44,418 nucleotides of DNA from Alphaproteobacteria bacterium (GTDB lineage Bacteria > Pseudomonadota > Alphaproteobacteria > Rickettsiales > JABCZZ01). The stretch covers positions 1 through 44,418 of the forward strand of contig JABDCC010000014.1 in the NCBI GenBank assembly GCA_013288335.1, in the 5' to 3' direction. This document shows, one piece after another, positions 1 to 7,973 of this stretch (its first letter is position 1; the number at the start of each line of letters is the position of its first letter). Both the position numbers and the translations under genes were made by a program. A model generated the notes under the pieces. It was not told the origin of the DNA, searched no databases, and saw nothing but the letters and a program-made list of their open reading frames with translations.

Positions 1-2
1 AA

Positions 3-380
3 GATGGCTATGCTAACATTGAGGCACAGGCAAAAGCGCAAGAAGATGATATGGTTGTAACTAAAGCAAAGATACAGGACGATATAAAACAGGAAAATAT
101 GTCATATGGGGATGCGGTTAAGTTGTCACAAAAAGTACAGGAACTCGCTAATGACCAGGAAACACTTAAGAACCAAGAAGAAAATTATGTGCCTACAAGG
201 AAATCCAAACTTGAATTAGACGTTACGGGCATAGGACTAGATGTATTTCTCGTTGGTGCGGGGGTCGCGTTTGCAGCTAAAGGTGCGGAAGTAATAGGTG
301 ACCTTAAAGTTGCCGACAAATTACCTACACCAGGAAAACAGGGTAGTGGTAATAAGAAAGTTACTCCTAGTATTGGATAG
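3..380 (+). CDS. Hypothetical protein, 3' end only
   Basis: The reading frame is open from the left window edge, in phase with base 3, so the gene almost certainly begins outside the window; the ATG at 51 is only the first internal methionine. The visible part starts with a polar stretch rich in Gln, Lys, Asp and Glu that looks helical or coiled. Near the end comes a glycine/alanine-rich hydrophobic segment (core LDVFLVGAGVAFAA) that could be one membrane pass, followed by a Lys/Gly-rich polar tail. It ends directly against the stop codon of the convergent rcdA-like gene with no spacer. I do not recognise a family. Its style, a charged body with a Gly/Ala hydrophobic patch and no known domain, resembles the orphan genes elsewhere in the window, but its promoter is out of view. 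Confidence 0.6.
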   Translation, partial: DGYANIEAQAKAQEDDMVVTKAKIQDDIKQENMSYGDAVKLSQKVQELANDQETLKNQEENYVPTRKSKLELDVTGIGLDVFLVGAGVAFAAKGAEVIGDLKVADKLPTPGKQGSGNKKVTPSIG

Positions 381-776
381 TTAATTATCGTGAGTTAGGT
401 CATCCAGCCGCGCGATTCGCTGGTAAAGCTCAAAGCTTTTATCAAGCAGTTCACGCATTTCTTCCGGTAAGATTGATTCCGCCTTAATATGCTGACTCAG
501 GCATACATCACGACAATCGAGCCGATATTCTTCATTCGCTTCCGCGCTTGTTAATTTGCCTATGAAAACGGCTTTGCGGGCGAGCAGCCACGCCATCACG
601 CAGGAAAGCCGCATAGTGATACGCGACATTTCACTGGTGTACATAATCCGCTCGCGTTCGGTTAAAAGTGGTTCTTCTGTTTCACGCGCTTCATAAAAAT
701 ATTCATGTGCCTCGGCCAGCAACATGAGGGTTTCATCGTAAAGGCCGGGAAGAATGACTACATTTTTATTGTTCAT
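381..776 (-). CDS. rcdA: RcdA-like CtrA-degradation adaptor (DUF1465 family)
   Basis: 131 residues matching the DUF1465 pattern. An N-terminal helix (LYDETLMLLAEAHEYF) is followed by a Ser/Glu/Arg helix (YTSEMSRITMRLSCVMAWLL) and a closing helix ending LYQRIARLDD. In Caulobacter the family member RcdA is an adaptor in the ClpXP hierarchy (CpdR, RcdA, PopA) that delivers the cell-cycle master regulator CtrA and other substrates for degradation. That role is known for the family; here it is inferred from family-pattern resemblance. The protein is shorter than the Caulobacter one (about 170 residues), mainly at the N-terminus and in the linker before the last helix. It is convergent with the gene ending at 380 and divergent from addA across a 117 bp AT-rich spacer holding an inverted octamer repeat. 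Its presence matters because CtrA-like boxes precede several orphan genes in this window. Confidence 0.8.
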   Translation of the reverse strand: MNNKNVVILPGLYDETLMLLAEAHEYFYEARETEEPLLTERERIMYTSEMSRITMRLSCVMAWLLARKAVFIGKLTSAEANEEYRLDCRDVCLSQHIKAESILPEEMRELLDKSFELYQRIARLDDLTHDN

Positions 777-783
777 AAAAATA

Positions 784-888
784 GAGGATTAGAGTTTAAG
801 AGTATGAGAGTCTAAGTATTTACTATATAGATAATAATTATAAACTCTATATTCTTAAACTCTTAAATTCTTATACTCTAACACTCTA
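784..888. repeat. Inverted repeat of degenerate purine-rich octamers
   Basis: The spacer between the rcdA-like gene and addA has a left arm (about 784-816) of GAGT/TAAG-rich octamers such as TTAAGAGT and ATGAGAGT. The right arm (about 845-888) carries the complementary octamers in opposite orientation, for example ACTCTTAAATTC and ATACTCTAACACTC. An AT-only stretch (about 817-844) separates them. The arms would fold into an imperfect long hairpin. There is no clear T-tract, so it is not a convincing intrinsic terminator, and the promoters of both divergent genes must lie in or around it. Confidence 0.6.
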
Positions 889-893
889 CTTTT

Positions 894-3800
894 ATGACTT
901 ACGATCAGCATAGTGCCTCTGATCCCACTATTTCAGCCTGGGTTTCGGCAAGTGCCGGAACCGGCAAGACCAAAGTATTGACTGATCGCGTTTTGCGCCT
1001 GCTGCTTGCTGGCTCTCCTCCCGGAAAAATTCTATGTATTACCTACACTAAAGCCGCAAGCGCTGAGATGGAACAGCGCATTGACGAGCAGCTTGGGAAA
1101 TGGGCAATTTGTTCCCCGGAGGAATTGCTCACAGATTTGCAAGAATTAACCGGCAAAGCGCCGGATACAAAAACGCTCAAACGCGCACGTCAGCTTTTTG
1201 CACGTGTGCTCGATGCTCCCGATCGCATACGCATACAAACCATTCATGCTTTTTGCCAATCTGTGCTCAAGCGCTTTCCGCTTGAGGCGGGTGTTGCCCC
1301 TCATTTTACATTGATTGACGAACAAACCTCAGCAGAACTCCTTCATGAAGCAAAAATGAAATTATTCAGCGAATCATGTAAAAGTGAAGAAAGATCTGTG
1401 GCGGAAGCCATATCTGCGCTTGCCAATATGGTTAGTGAGCAGACGATAAATGAACTTATCGCCAATATTATCGAGGATCGCAAAAAATTTATTACCTGGT
1501 TTGAAAGCAAAGATGGCTTCGCAAAACTGTGTGAAGCAGTTTATCAAAAGTTAGGGTTACATTATGGGGTTTCTGAGAAAGCAATATTTACTAAATATTT
1601 TAACTATACGGAAGCCGAGTTAATTTCGCTGAGGCAGACTTTGGTGGTGCTATCTCAAGCAAGTGGTAAATCGGACCAAGTGACACATGATGCCCTTCGT
1701 GACTGGCTTGAATCCTCGCAGTCATCGGATAAGAATGCATATATTGCCGCATATCTCACGAAAGAAGGTGAGCCGAGAAAAAACATATGTACGGTTAAGA
1801 CTGAAAAAATCAGAGAAATATTGCTTGCTGAACAAAGCCGCGTATACAATTTTTTCAGTGAAGTAAAATCTCTAAAAATTGCTGTGGCGACATGCCACGT
1901 GATAAAGCTTGCGGAAGCGCTGCTTACTATTTACCGGCGTTTAAAAACTTCCCACGGGTATCTTGATTATGACGATATTATTTTAACCACCGTAAATTTA
2001 TTGCATAAAAACCCCGTATCATGGGTGCTGTACAAACTCGACGGCGGTATAGATCACTTGCTGGTCGATGAAGCGCAGGATACCAACCCTGAGCAATGGA
2101 AATTGGTGGATGCGCTTACAGGCGAATTTTTTGCGGGCGAGGGAGCTAAGACCAAACAAAGAACTGTGTTTGTGGTTGGTGACGGCAAACAATCCATATT
2201 CAGCTTTCAGGGCGCGGAACCTCTTGAATTTGAACGTATGCAGAGCTTGTTGCGCAAGCGCATAACGTCTGCTTCCGAGGAGTTTCGTAATGTTAACCTT
2301 GAGCTTTCCTTTCGTTCAACTGAGCCAGTACTTCAGGCAATTGATGAAGTGTTTGGACGTGATGCGGCGCGTGATGGATTGATTTTCTCAGAGCATGTTA
2401 TCACGCATCAGGCACACAGAAAAGGTATGGCGGGCAGGGTAGAAGTCTGGCCTCTTGTGGAGGTTGAAAAACAGGAAGAACTCTCTGCCTGGCACATAAG
2501 CGATAAAGCCATATATATCTTAAAAGCAGAAGCTATTTGTGCAAAGAATATTGCAGAAACAATAGCGGGTTGGTTGCGTGATAAACGCAAACTTCTTGCA
2601 GAAAATCGCCTTGTTACTCCTGGTGACATTATGATTTTAGTGCAAAGGCGCGGCTATTTCTCCTCTGCGCTTTTACGTGCGCTGAAACATAAAAATATTC
2701 CTGTCTCCGGTGCTGACAGACTCATTTTAACCGAGCATATCGCTGCCCAGGATTCTATTGCTTTGGCCGAGTTTTTGCTATTGCCTGAAGACGATCTGAC
2801 ATTGGCAACAGTACTTAAATCTCCTTTTATTGGCCTTTCTGAAGAGGAATTATTTGAACTGGCTTACGACAGAAAAGACGCGTCGCTCTGGCAAAGGCTC
2901 AAAGCAGAACCTAAGTTTAAAGCAGCCCATGATTTTCTTTCAGATTTGCTAGCAAAAACCGATTATCTGCCGCCGTATGAATTATTTTCTTATATTTTTG
3001 AAACTAGGGGTGGGCGCAAAAAACTCGCAGCGCGTCTGGGAAATGAAATCGACGATCCGCTCAATGAGTTTTTAAACCTTACTCTACAATATACTGATAT
3101 TCATCCGCCGTCTCTGCAGAGATTTCTTGAATGGCTCAAGTCCGGTGTTACTAATATAAAGCGTGACATGGAAAAAGCACGCGATGAAGTGCGGATAATG
3201 ACCGTGCATGCAGCAAAAGGGCTTCAATCACCCATAGTTTTTCTGCCAGATACTACACGATTGCCGCGCAGTGATAACGGAATATTATGGAGTGATCTGG
3301 AAGAAAATATACCTCTGTGGCTGCCTTTTTCTGATATGGCAGAAAAACATAGTAGGGATTTAAAAGAAGTTTTACGTTTAAAAACTGAACGTGAATATCG
3401 CAGGCTGCTTTATGTCGCTATGACCAGAGCGGAGGATGAGCTTTATATCTGTGGCTGGAAAGGTGACAAAGCCGTTTCGGAAAAATGCTGGTACGAACTT
3501 ATCAAGCAGGCAAGCGATACCTGGCAGGAAGAAGACGGCAAAAAAATTCTGATTTCAGCACAAACGGCTCCTTCAAAAACAAAGTCTGTGACGCCTCAAA
3601 AAAATATCAAACTTTCATTACCGGAATGGATAAATAGAGCAGCCAAAGATGAGCCAACCCCTACTAAGCCACTCGCACCTTCGCGCATGGAAACAACGGG
3701 CAATGTGCTGTCGCCTCTCAAAAACCGGCATTCGCGGGCACGCGGATTGCTTATTCACCGGTTGCTGCAATATCTGCCAGACGTGGATGTAAAAGATCGC

Positions 3801-4217
3801 AAATCCATCATGGAAAAATTCATTACCCATTTTGGAAATGATTTTTCTGCAAGCGAACAAGAACAGATAGGGCAGGAGGTGCTTGCCATCTTAAACCACC
3901 CAGAATTTGCTCCGATATTTGGAACCGACTCCATAGCAGAAGCGCCTATTTCTGGGGTAGTACAGGATGCGAATGGTAAAGTGGTTACGCTTGCCGGACA
4001 AATTGACCGGATCGCCATTATGCAGGATACGGTTTATATTATAGATTATAAAACCAATGTAGATGCATCCGAAACCGAATCGCAAATACCGGGAGCGTAT
4101 ATAAAACAAATGGCAGCTTACCGCGCGCTTATTGCACAAATTTATCCGGATAAAACCATAAAATGTGGATTGCTGTTTACTGCAATTCCCAAGTTGATGG
4201 TGCTTTCTGATATTTGA
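894..4217 (+). CDS. addA: Double-strand-break repair helicase-nuclease AddA
   Basis: 1107-residue UvrD/Rep-type superfamily 1A helicase with a C-terminal PD-(D/E)XK nuclease, the alphaproteobacterial AddA form. Walker A (SASAGTGKT, Lys about 25) opens the protein, followed by ITYTKAAS. The Walker B/motif II sequence VDEAQDTNPEQW is near residue 392, motif III (GDGKQSIFSFQGA) follows, and motif VI (LYVAMTRAEDE) is near 840. The nuclease signature appears as GQIDR near 1034 and IDYKTN near 1049, so both activities look intact. AddA works with AddB to resect broken DNA ends for RecA loading. AddB is usually directly upstream, but here the upstream neighbour is the divergent rcdA-like gene, so addB must lie elsewhere. 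trxA, often linked to addA in this class, is about 15 kb away. There is no clear ribosome-binding site before the ATG. The length is slightly short for the family. Confidence 0.93.
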   Translation: MTYDQHSASDPTISAWVSASAGTGKTKVLTDRVLRLLLAGSPPGKILCITYTKAASAEMEQRIDEQLGKWAICSPEELLTDLQELTGKAPDTKTLKRARQLFARVLDAPDRIRIQTIHAFCQSVLKRFPLEAGVAPHFTLIDEQTSAELLHEAKMKLFSESCKSEERSVAEAISALANMVSEQTINELIANIIEDRKKFITWFESKDGFAKLCEAVYQKLGLHYGVSEKAIFTKYFNYTEAELISLRQTLVVLSQASGKSDQVTHDALRDWLESSQSSDKNAYIAAYLTKEGEPRKNICTVKTEKIREILLAEQSRVYNFFSEVKSLKIAVATCHVIKLAEALLTIYRRLKTSHGYLDYDDIILTTVNLLHKNPVSWVLYKLDGGIDHLLVDEAQDTNPEQWKLVDALTGEFFAGEGAKTKQRTVFVVGDGKQSIFSFQGAEPLEFERMQSLLRKRITSASEEFRNVNLELSFRSTEPVLQAIDEVFGRDAARDGLIFSEHVITHQAHRKGMAGRVEVWPLVEVEKQEELSAWHISDKAIYILKAEAICAKNIAETIAGWLRDKRKLLAENRLVTPGDIMILVQRRGYFSSALLRALKHKNIPVSGADRLILTEHIAAQDSIALAEFLLLPEDDLTLATVLKSPFIGLSEEELFELAYDRKDASLWQRLKAEPKFKAAHDFLSDLLAKTDYLPPYELFSYIFETRGGRKKLAARLGNEIDDPLNEFLNLTLQYTDIHPPSLQRFLEWLKSGVTNIKRDMEKARDEVRIMTVHAAKGLQSPIVFLPDTTRLPRSDNGILWSDLEENIPLWLPFSDMAEKHSRDLKEVLRLKTEREYRRLLYVAMTRAEDELYICGWKGDKAVSEKCWYELIKQASDTWQEEDGKKILISAQTAPSKTKSVTPQKNIKLSLPEWINRAAKDEPTPTKPLAPSRMETTGNVLSPLKNRHSRARGLLIHRLLQYLPDVDVKDRKSIMEKFITHFGNDFSASEQEQIGQEVLAILNHPEFAPIFGTDSIAEAPISGVVQDANGKVVTLAGQIDRIAIMQDTVYIIDYKTNVDASETESQIPGAYIKQMAAYRALIAQIYPDKTIKCGLLFTAIPKLMVLSDI

Positions 4218-4230
4218 AAGCGATGAATTT

Positions 4231-5208
4231 TTATTCTTCCAGAATTTTAGTTAAAGGGCGTCTTGGTACTGTATTTATGTCATAATTAATAAACGACATG
4301 AGCAACTGAAATCCTACGATGATAGGAAGCGCTGCAACCATTACAGTGCCTGCGGTAGCCGGTGGTTCATTGAGTTCGCTGATACCCCAATGGGACAATC
4401 CGTAAAAAAATCCAAATAGCGTTAAAAGAATGCCAAATAAAAGTTGCAATGATGCCAGCGAAAAATTACGCAGGTAATAATTATAGGCAATTCTTTTAAT
4501 AAAATTTACGGCATTTCCTTTAATAAAAGGAAGTATATTTTCAGAAATCTTAAGATTGCTCTGTTCATTGCCGTATTTTGCATCAATCGGTATATCTGCT
4601 ACGACCGCGCGAATAATATTCAGTCTGAACAAAATATCGGATTCAAAAAAATATCTTTTATTTATTCGCTCCAAAGGCAATTTCTGAAGTACGAGTGAGC
4701 TTATCGCTGTAAACCCATTTGTTGGATCAAAACTGTTCCAATAACCACTGGAAAGTTTGGTAACCAGAGATAGTACAGCATTACCAACAAGACGGGATTT
4801 CGGCATATTTCTCAGGAAATAAGGATTATAGAAACGATTTCCTTTGGTGTAATCCGCTTCCTTATGAATAATGGGCAGAACAAAATTTTTAATTTTACTT
4901 GCGTCCATTTGCCCATCGCCGTCTATTTTTACGATAATCTGAAATCCTTCTTTAAACGCCTTTTTGTAGCCTTCCATAACCGCGCCGCCTACCCCAAGAT
5001 TTACCGGGTTGAATATCACTTCCACTTTAGGGTTAGCACTATTGGTCAAAACAAACTCGCCGCTTTTTTCTGGGCAGGCATCATCAATAACAAAGATTTT
5101 TTCCACATATGCAGGAATGGATGCAACCACATCCAGAATAAAACTTCTTACTTTAAAGCAAGGAATTACTACCGCAATTCTAGTATTTGTTAAATGAAGC
5201 TCTGCCAT
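4231..5208 (-). CDS. Membrane-anchored family 2 glycosyltransferase
   Basis: 325 residues. The N-terminal GT-A fold begins with IAVVIPCFK (about 11-19), has the nucleotide-binding acidic pair VIDDA (40-44) and the metal-binding DGDGQM (96-101), plus an NxGxGGAV loop typical of polyprenyl-phosphate sugar transferases. Two hydrophobic segments near the C-terminus (about 252-275 and 286-306) would anchor it in the inner membrane. The family transfers a sugar from a nucleotide donor to polyprenyl phosphate or a nascent glycan; the actual sugar cannot be read from sequence. It lies 13 bp from the convergent end of addA and 14 bp downstream of the RatA-like gene on the same strand, so the two are probably co-transcribed. 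The GT39-like gene at 42658 is a plausible user of a polyprenyl-linked sugar, but no link is shown. Confidence 0.82.
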   Translation of the reverse strand: MAELHLTNTRIAVVIPCFKVRSFILDVVASIPAYVEKIFVIDDACPEKSGEFVLTNSANPKVEVIFNPVNLGVGGAVMEGYKKAFKEGFQIIVKIDGDGQMDASKIKNFVLPIIHKEADYTKGNRFYNPYFLRNMPKSRLVGNAVLSLVTKLSSGYWNSFDPTNGFTAISSLVLQKLPLERINKRYFFESDILFRLNIIRAVVADIPIDAKYGNEQSNLKISENILPFIKGNAVNFIKRIAYNYYLRNFSLASLQLLFGILLTLFGFFYGLSHWGISELNEPPATAGTVMVAALPIIVGFQLLMSFINYDINTVPRRPLTKILEE

Positions 5209-5222
5209 TTTGTTAGACCTAT

Positions 5223-5675
5223 TTATGCTGAATATAAAGCATCCGCACGTTGTTTAAAAGCCATGACCATTTTGGCAGAGGCTTTGCCAAAGAGCAAACC
5301 AATTACGGAATCGAGTAACCGCGAGCGGAATTTAAAGGAAAGCGTCAGCGATATTTGTGTGCCGCCTTCAGGAAGAGGTGTGAATTTCCAGTGATTTTCA
5401 AGCGATTCAAATGGGCCACGCACGAGCTTTACATCTATATAGCCGTCGTCGGTGTCGCTCTTGGGTTGCTTGAAGGTTACTTCGGAGACATAGCTCTCGG
5501 TGATATGCTTAAAGCTAATGACCAACTCAGCAAGCAAGCGGTTTTCCCCGCGCTCCAATATACGGCTTGCGCGGCACCAGGGCAGAAATTCGGGGTAACG
5601 TTCAATATCAAGCACCAGATTGGTTAGTTGTAGTGTTGAATAAGGAGATTGTTGCGTATCATTATAATTGTGCAT
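5223..5675 (-). CDS. RatA/Coq10-family START-fold protein
   Basis: 150-residue single-domain protein of the polyketide-cyclase/START superfamily. Recognisable parts are the early IERYPEFLPWC segment, the central LVRGPFESLENHWKF segment and the LSFKFRSRLLDSVIG stretch leading into a long C-terminal helix. Family members include mitochondrial Coq10, a ubiquinone-binding chaperone needed for efficient respiration, and E. coli RatA, originally described as a ribosome-association toxin. In alphaproteobacteria the Coq10-like lipid-binding role is the more natural reading. No antitoxin-like RatB partner is adjacent. It is divergent from queA with a 49 bp spacer. Confidence 0.82.
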   Translation of the reverse strand: MHNYNDTQQSPYSTLQLTNLVLDIERYPEFLPWCRASRILERGENRLLAELVISFKHITESYVSEVTFKQPKSDTDDGYIDVKLVRGPFESLENHWKFTPLPEGGTQISLTLSFKFRSRLLDSVIGLLFGKASAKMVMAFKQRADALYSA

Positions 5676-5724
5676 GGAAGAAAACTAGCATAAGAAAAAA
5701 ACTCTTCAATAGACATCGCATCTT

Positions 5725-6744
5725 ATGAAAACATCACTTTTTGATTTTGAGCTACCACCGGAACGCATTGCCACGGAACCTGCAAATCCGCGTGATGCAT
5801 CGCGTATGCTGGTCGTGAATGACAAAATCCAGGATTCCAAGATTCTTGATTTGCCGGATTTTCTGAATGCGGGTGATGTAATGGTATTTAATAATACCAA
5901 GGTAATTCCGGCGCGGCTTTTCGGCAAACGCGGTGAAGTAAATATCGAGGTGACGTTACTTAAGGCGCTTGGGCATGATGTGTGGCAAGCATTCGCACGC
6001 CCCGGAAAAAGGCTAAAGATCGGTGATACGATTATTTTTGGCGAAGGTTTTTCTGCTACTGTCATGGCAAAGCACGAAAGTGGCGAGGTGGGTTTGCAGT
6101 TTAAAAGCGCAAATTTTTTAGAGTCATTGCACAAATTCGGAACTATGCCATTGCCGCCCTACATGAAAAGGGAGGCGCAAAATAGCGACAATCAGAATTA
6201 CCAAACTATCTATGCAAGCCGGGAAGGGGCTGTAGCCGCGCCGACCGCAGGGCTTCATTTTACGGAAAGGCTGCTGAAGGCGTTAAAAGATAAGGGCATC
6301 AAAATTGTGTATGTGACGCTCCATGTGGGTGCGGGAACATTTCTACCAGTCAAAGCGGAAGATACGGACGACCACATAATGCACAGTGAATATATTGAAA
6401 TATCAGAAGAATCAGCAGATATTATTAATAAGGCAAAGCAAGCGGGTAGGCGCATAATCGCAGTTGGCACCACGTCGCTTCGGGTTCTGGAGTCGGCAAC
6501 AAACGCAAATGGCATAATTGAACCAGCGGCCAAAGAAACCGATATTTTTATAACGCCGGGTTATACGTTTAAAATAGTGGATGTACTGCTTACCAATTTT
6601 CATCTGCCGCGCTCAACACTTTTTATGCTGGTAAGTGCATTTAGTGGTTTGAATAAAATGAAAGCAGCGTACAGCCACGCCATAGAACAAAACTACCGGT
6701 TTTACTCCTATGGCGATGCCTGCCTTCTATTTGCTAACTTATAA
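5725..6744 (+). CDS. queA: S-adenosylmethionine:tRNA ribosyltransferase-isomerase QueA
   Basis: 339 residues, normal length for QueA, which moves the ribosyl part of SAM onto 7-aminomethyl-7-deazaguanine in tRNA to give epoxyqueuosine. Family hallmarks are the opening DFELPPERIATEPANPRDA, VMVFNNTKVIPARLFG near residue 55, APTAGLHFTERLL about midway, VTLHVGAGTFLPVK, and the closing NFHLPRSTLFMLVSAF. The start at 5725 gives the canonical N-terminus. No tgt or queG neighbour is present, so it appears to be an isolated queuosine gene. Confidence 0.95.
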   Translation: MKTSLFDFELPPERIATEPANPRDASRMLVVNDKIQDSKILDLPDFLNAGDVMVFNNTKVIPARLFGKRGEVNIEVTLLKALGHDVWQAFARPGKRLKIGDTIIFGEGFSATVMAKHESGEVGLQFKSANFLESLHKFGTMPLPPYMKREAQNSDNQNYQTIYASREGAVAAPTAGLHFTERLLKALKDKGIKIVYVTLHVGAGTFLPVKAEDTDDHIMHSEYIEISEESADIINKAKQAGRRIIAVGTTSLRVLESATNANGIIEPAAKETDIFITPGYTFKIVDVLLTNFHLPRSTLFMLVSAFSGLNKMKAAYSHAIEQNYRFYSYGDACLLFANL

Positions 6745-6868
6745 TATATCTTATTTTCCATAATATATATTATACGATAATTATATCAGTAGATATTGAC
6801 CTATAAGGCTTTTCTATAGTAGCCTTTCCCTATTACTCTCCGCGTTCCTCATACATAAAGTGATTCCA
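6745..6868. other. AT-rich spacer with a palindrome and a small hairpin
   Basis: A perfect 14 bp AT palindrome lies at 6760-6773 (ATAATATATATTAT). A 6 bp hairpin lies at 6805-6826 (AAGGCT, 10-base loop, AGCCTT) followed by TTCCC. The hairpin could weakly terminate queA, but its T-run is poor. No CtrA-like box or convincing -35/-10 pair was found; TTGACC at 6796 and TATAGT at 6815 are only 13 bp apart. Confidence 0.35.
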
Positions 6869-7330
6869 ATGCCAAAACGCGCCATCAAAGCCATCTCCTC
6901 TGCTTTTAAGGGTTTGTCCGAAGTTGGCAGGCTCCGTGCCGAAATCGAGCTACTCACCAGTTGCTCACGTGATGTGGTTTACCGCCTGCGTTACGACACA
7001 ATGCAATATGTCTATATCAGCCCCTCTGTCACCAAGCTCCTGGGCTACAGCGTTGATGAACTCATGAAAATCAACATGCGCTCGCTTATTTTAGAAACCC
7101 GCATTGTCACTGATGGCATGAAGCCTGTTGAATCATATAAGAATTTAGAGGAAAACCGTAAAAAAGGTGCTGTACAGAAATGGCAGGCCGATTACCTGAT
7201 GAAAACCAAAGATGGCCGGGAAATCTGGGTTTCCGACATCTCCTACCCATGGTTTGATAAAAAAGGCGCCATTATTGGCTCAAACGGCTCATTACGTGAT
7301 ATTACTGACCGCATGGCGGCGGCAAGTTAA
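6869..7330 (+). CDS. Stand-alone PAS-domain protein
   Basis: About 153 residues from the ATG at 6869; a GTG at 6860 would add three. After a short basic N-terminal helix comes one PAS_3-type fold: DVVYRLRYDTMQYVYISPS, then LLGYSVDELM, then the downstream beta hairpin and C-cap (MKTKDGREIWVSDISYPWF and GSNGSLRDITDRM). No kinase, GGDEF, EAL, helix-turn-helix or methyl-accepting segment follows, so this is a sensor-only or protein-interaction module that would have to work in trans. The Trp/Tyr-rich pocket is compatible with a small ligand or cofactor, but none can be named. It ends about 25 bp before the CtrA-like box of the next gene. GC and codon use look like the surrounding chromosome. Confidence 0.8.
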   Translation: MPKRAIKAISSAFKGLSEVGRLRAEIELLTSCSRDVVYRLRYDTMQYVYISPSVTKLLGYSVDELMKINMRSLILETRIVTDGMKPVESYKNLEENRKKGAVQKWQADYLMKTKDGREIWVSDISYPWFDKKGAIIGSNGSLRDITDRMAAAS

Positions 7331-7353
7331 TAATTAAGCTTAAATTCCGAAAT

Positions 7354-7385
7354 GTAATAATATCGTAACAATTATATGTTACACT
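7354..7385 (+). promoter_or_regulatory. CtrA-like box plus extended -10, orphan gene 7394
   Basis: Half-sites GTAA (7354-7357) and GTAA (7365-7368, followed by CA) are separated by exactly 7 bp. Six bp later comes the extended -10 TG-T-TACACT (7377-7385). The same layout recurs at 12377, 25647 and 26542. The -10 ends only 8 bp before the ATG at 7394, implying a nearly leaderless transcript. Confidence 0.6.
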
Positions 7386-7393
7386 GGTGGCGT

Positions 7394-7972
7394 ATGGAAA
7401 CATCTTCGCCAAACGACAGAAGTACGGATATTGATAAGGCCATGGCCTCGTCCTCACCTGTGCAAGAACCAGGCGAGACAGATTTTGAACGCCTAAAGCG
7501 TGGCGCTTCTAATGCCAAAGATAAAGGCCTTAAAGCAATCGCAGGAGTTCGCGAAAAATACAAAAGATTTACACAAAAATCCGATCATGAAGGTGCAGTT
7601 TTTCTTGGCATGACGGTCTCCGGCATGTTGCGTGGTGCGCTTTATGGAGCGGTTGCCGCCATCATAGGCATTGCAATATTTAGCGGGCTTGCGGCTATTG
7701 GCACTACTTTATTTTTCTGTTGTATGGGTGCTGGGGCAATTGCTTATGGTATACGCGATTCACAGGGACATCTGGAAGATCGGATGAATGACAGAGAAGA
7801 GCGCAATGAAAAGAAAGTGAGCCCCGGTAAACTAGCAAACATCGATCGTGCACACGCGCAGGAAGTAGATGACGAAGTTGATGCTATCTTAGATAAAAAT
7901 AAAGGGTTTCTGAGTAAGGAAAATGCCCGGCGTGAAGCAGCTGCCGCTGCACGTGGCCAACGAGAAGTATAG
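7394..7972 (+). CDS. Orphan membrane protein with charged flanks
   Basis: 192 residues from the ATG at 7394. The upstream ATG at 7376 overlaps the predicted -10 element and is unlikely to be transcribed. Layout: a polar Ser/Pro/Asp-rich N-terminus; a basic region (about 45-65); a glycine/alanine-rich hydrophobic block of about 45 residues (from MLRGALYGAVAAI to GAGAIAYGI) long enough for two membrane passes as a hairpin, with a Cys-Cys pair in the second; then a long highly charged tail rich in Glu, Asp, Lys and Arg that looks helical. With both ends cytoplasmic this would present two charged arms at the inner membrane. No family is recognised. It is convergent with pdxH, with only 1 bp between stop codons. 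Expression is probably controlled by the CtrA-like box at 7354. Confidence 0.72.
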   Translation: METSSPNDRSTDIDKAMASSSPVQEPGETDFERLKRGASNAKDKGLKAIAGVREKYKRFTQKSDHEGAVFLGMTVSGMLRGALYGAVAAIIGIAIFSGLAAIGTTLFFCCMGAGAIAYGIRDSQGHLEDRMNDREERNEKKVSPGKLANIDRAHAQEVDDEVDAILDKNKGFLSKENARREAAAAARGQREV

Positions 7973-7973
7973 T

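Noticed and set aside
5223-5675. RatA-type toxin of a toxin-antitoxin pair
   Set aside because: No adjacent RatB-like gene; the protein fits the Coq10 lipid-binding role general to alphaproteobacteria.
7376-7393. Upstream ATG for the 7394 orphan
   Set aside because: It overlaps the predicted -10 element, so it would not be on the transcript.
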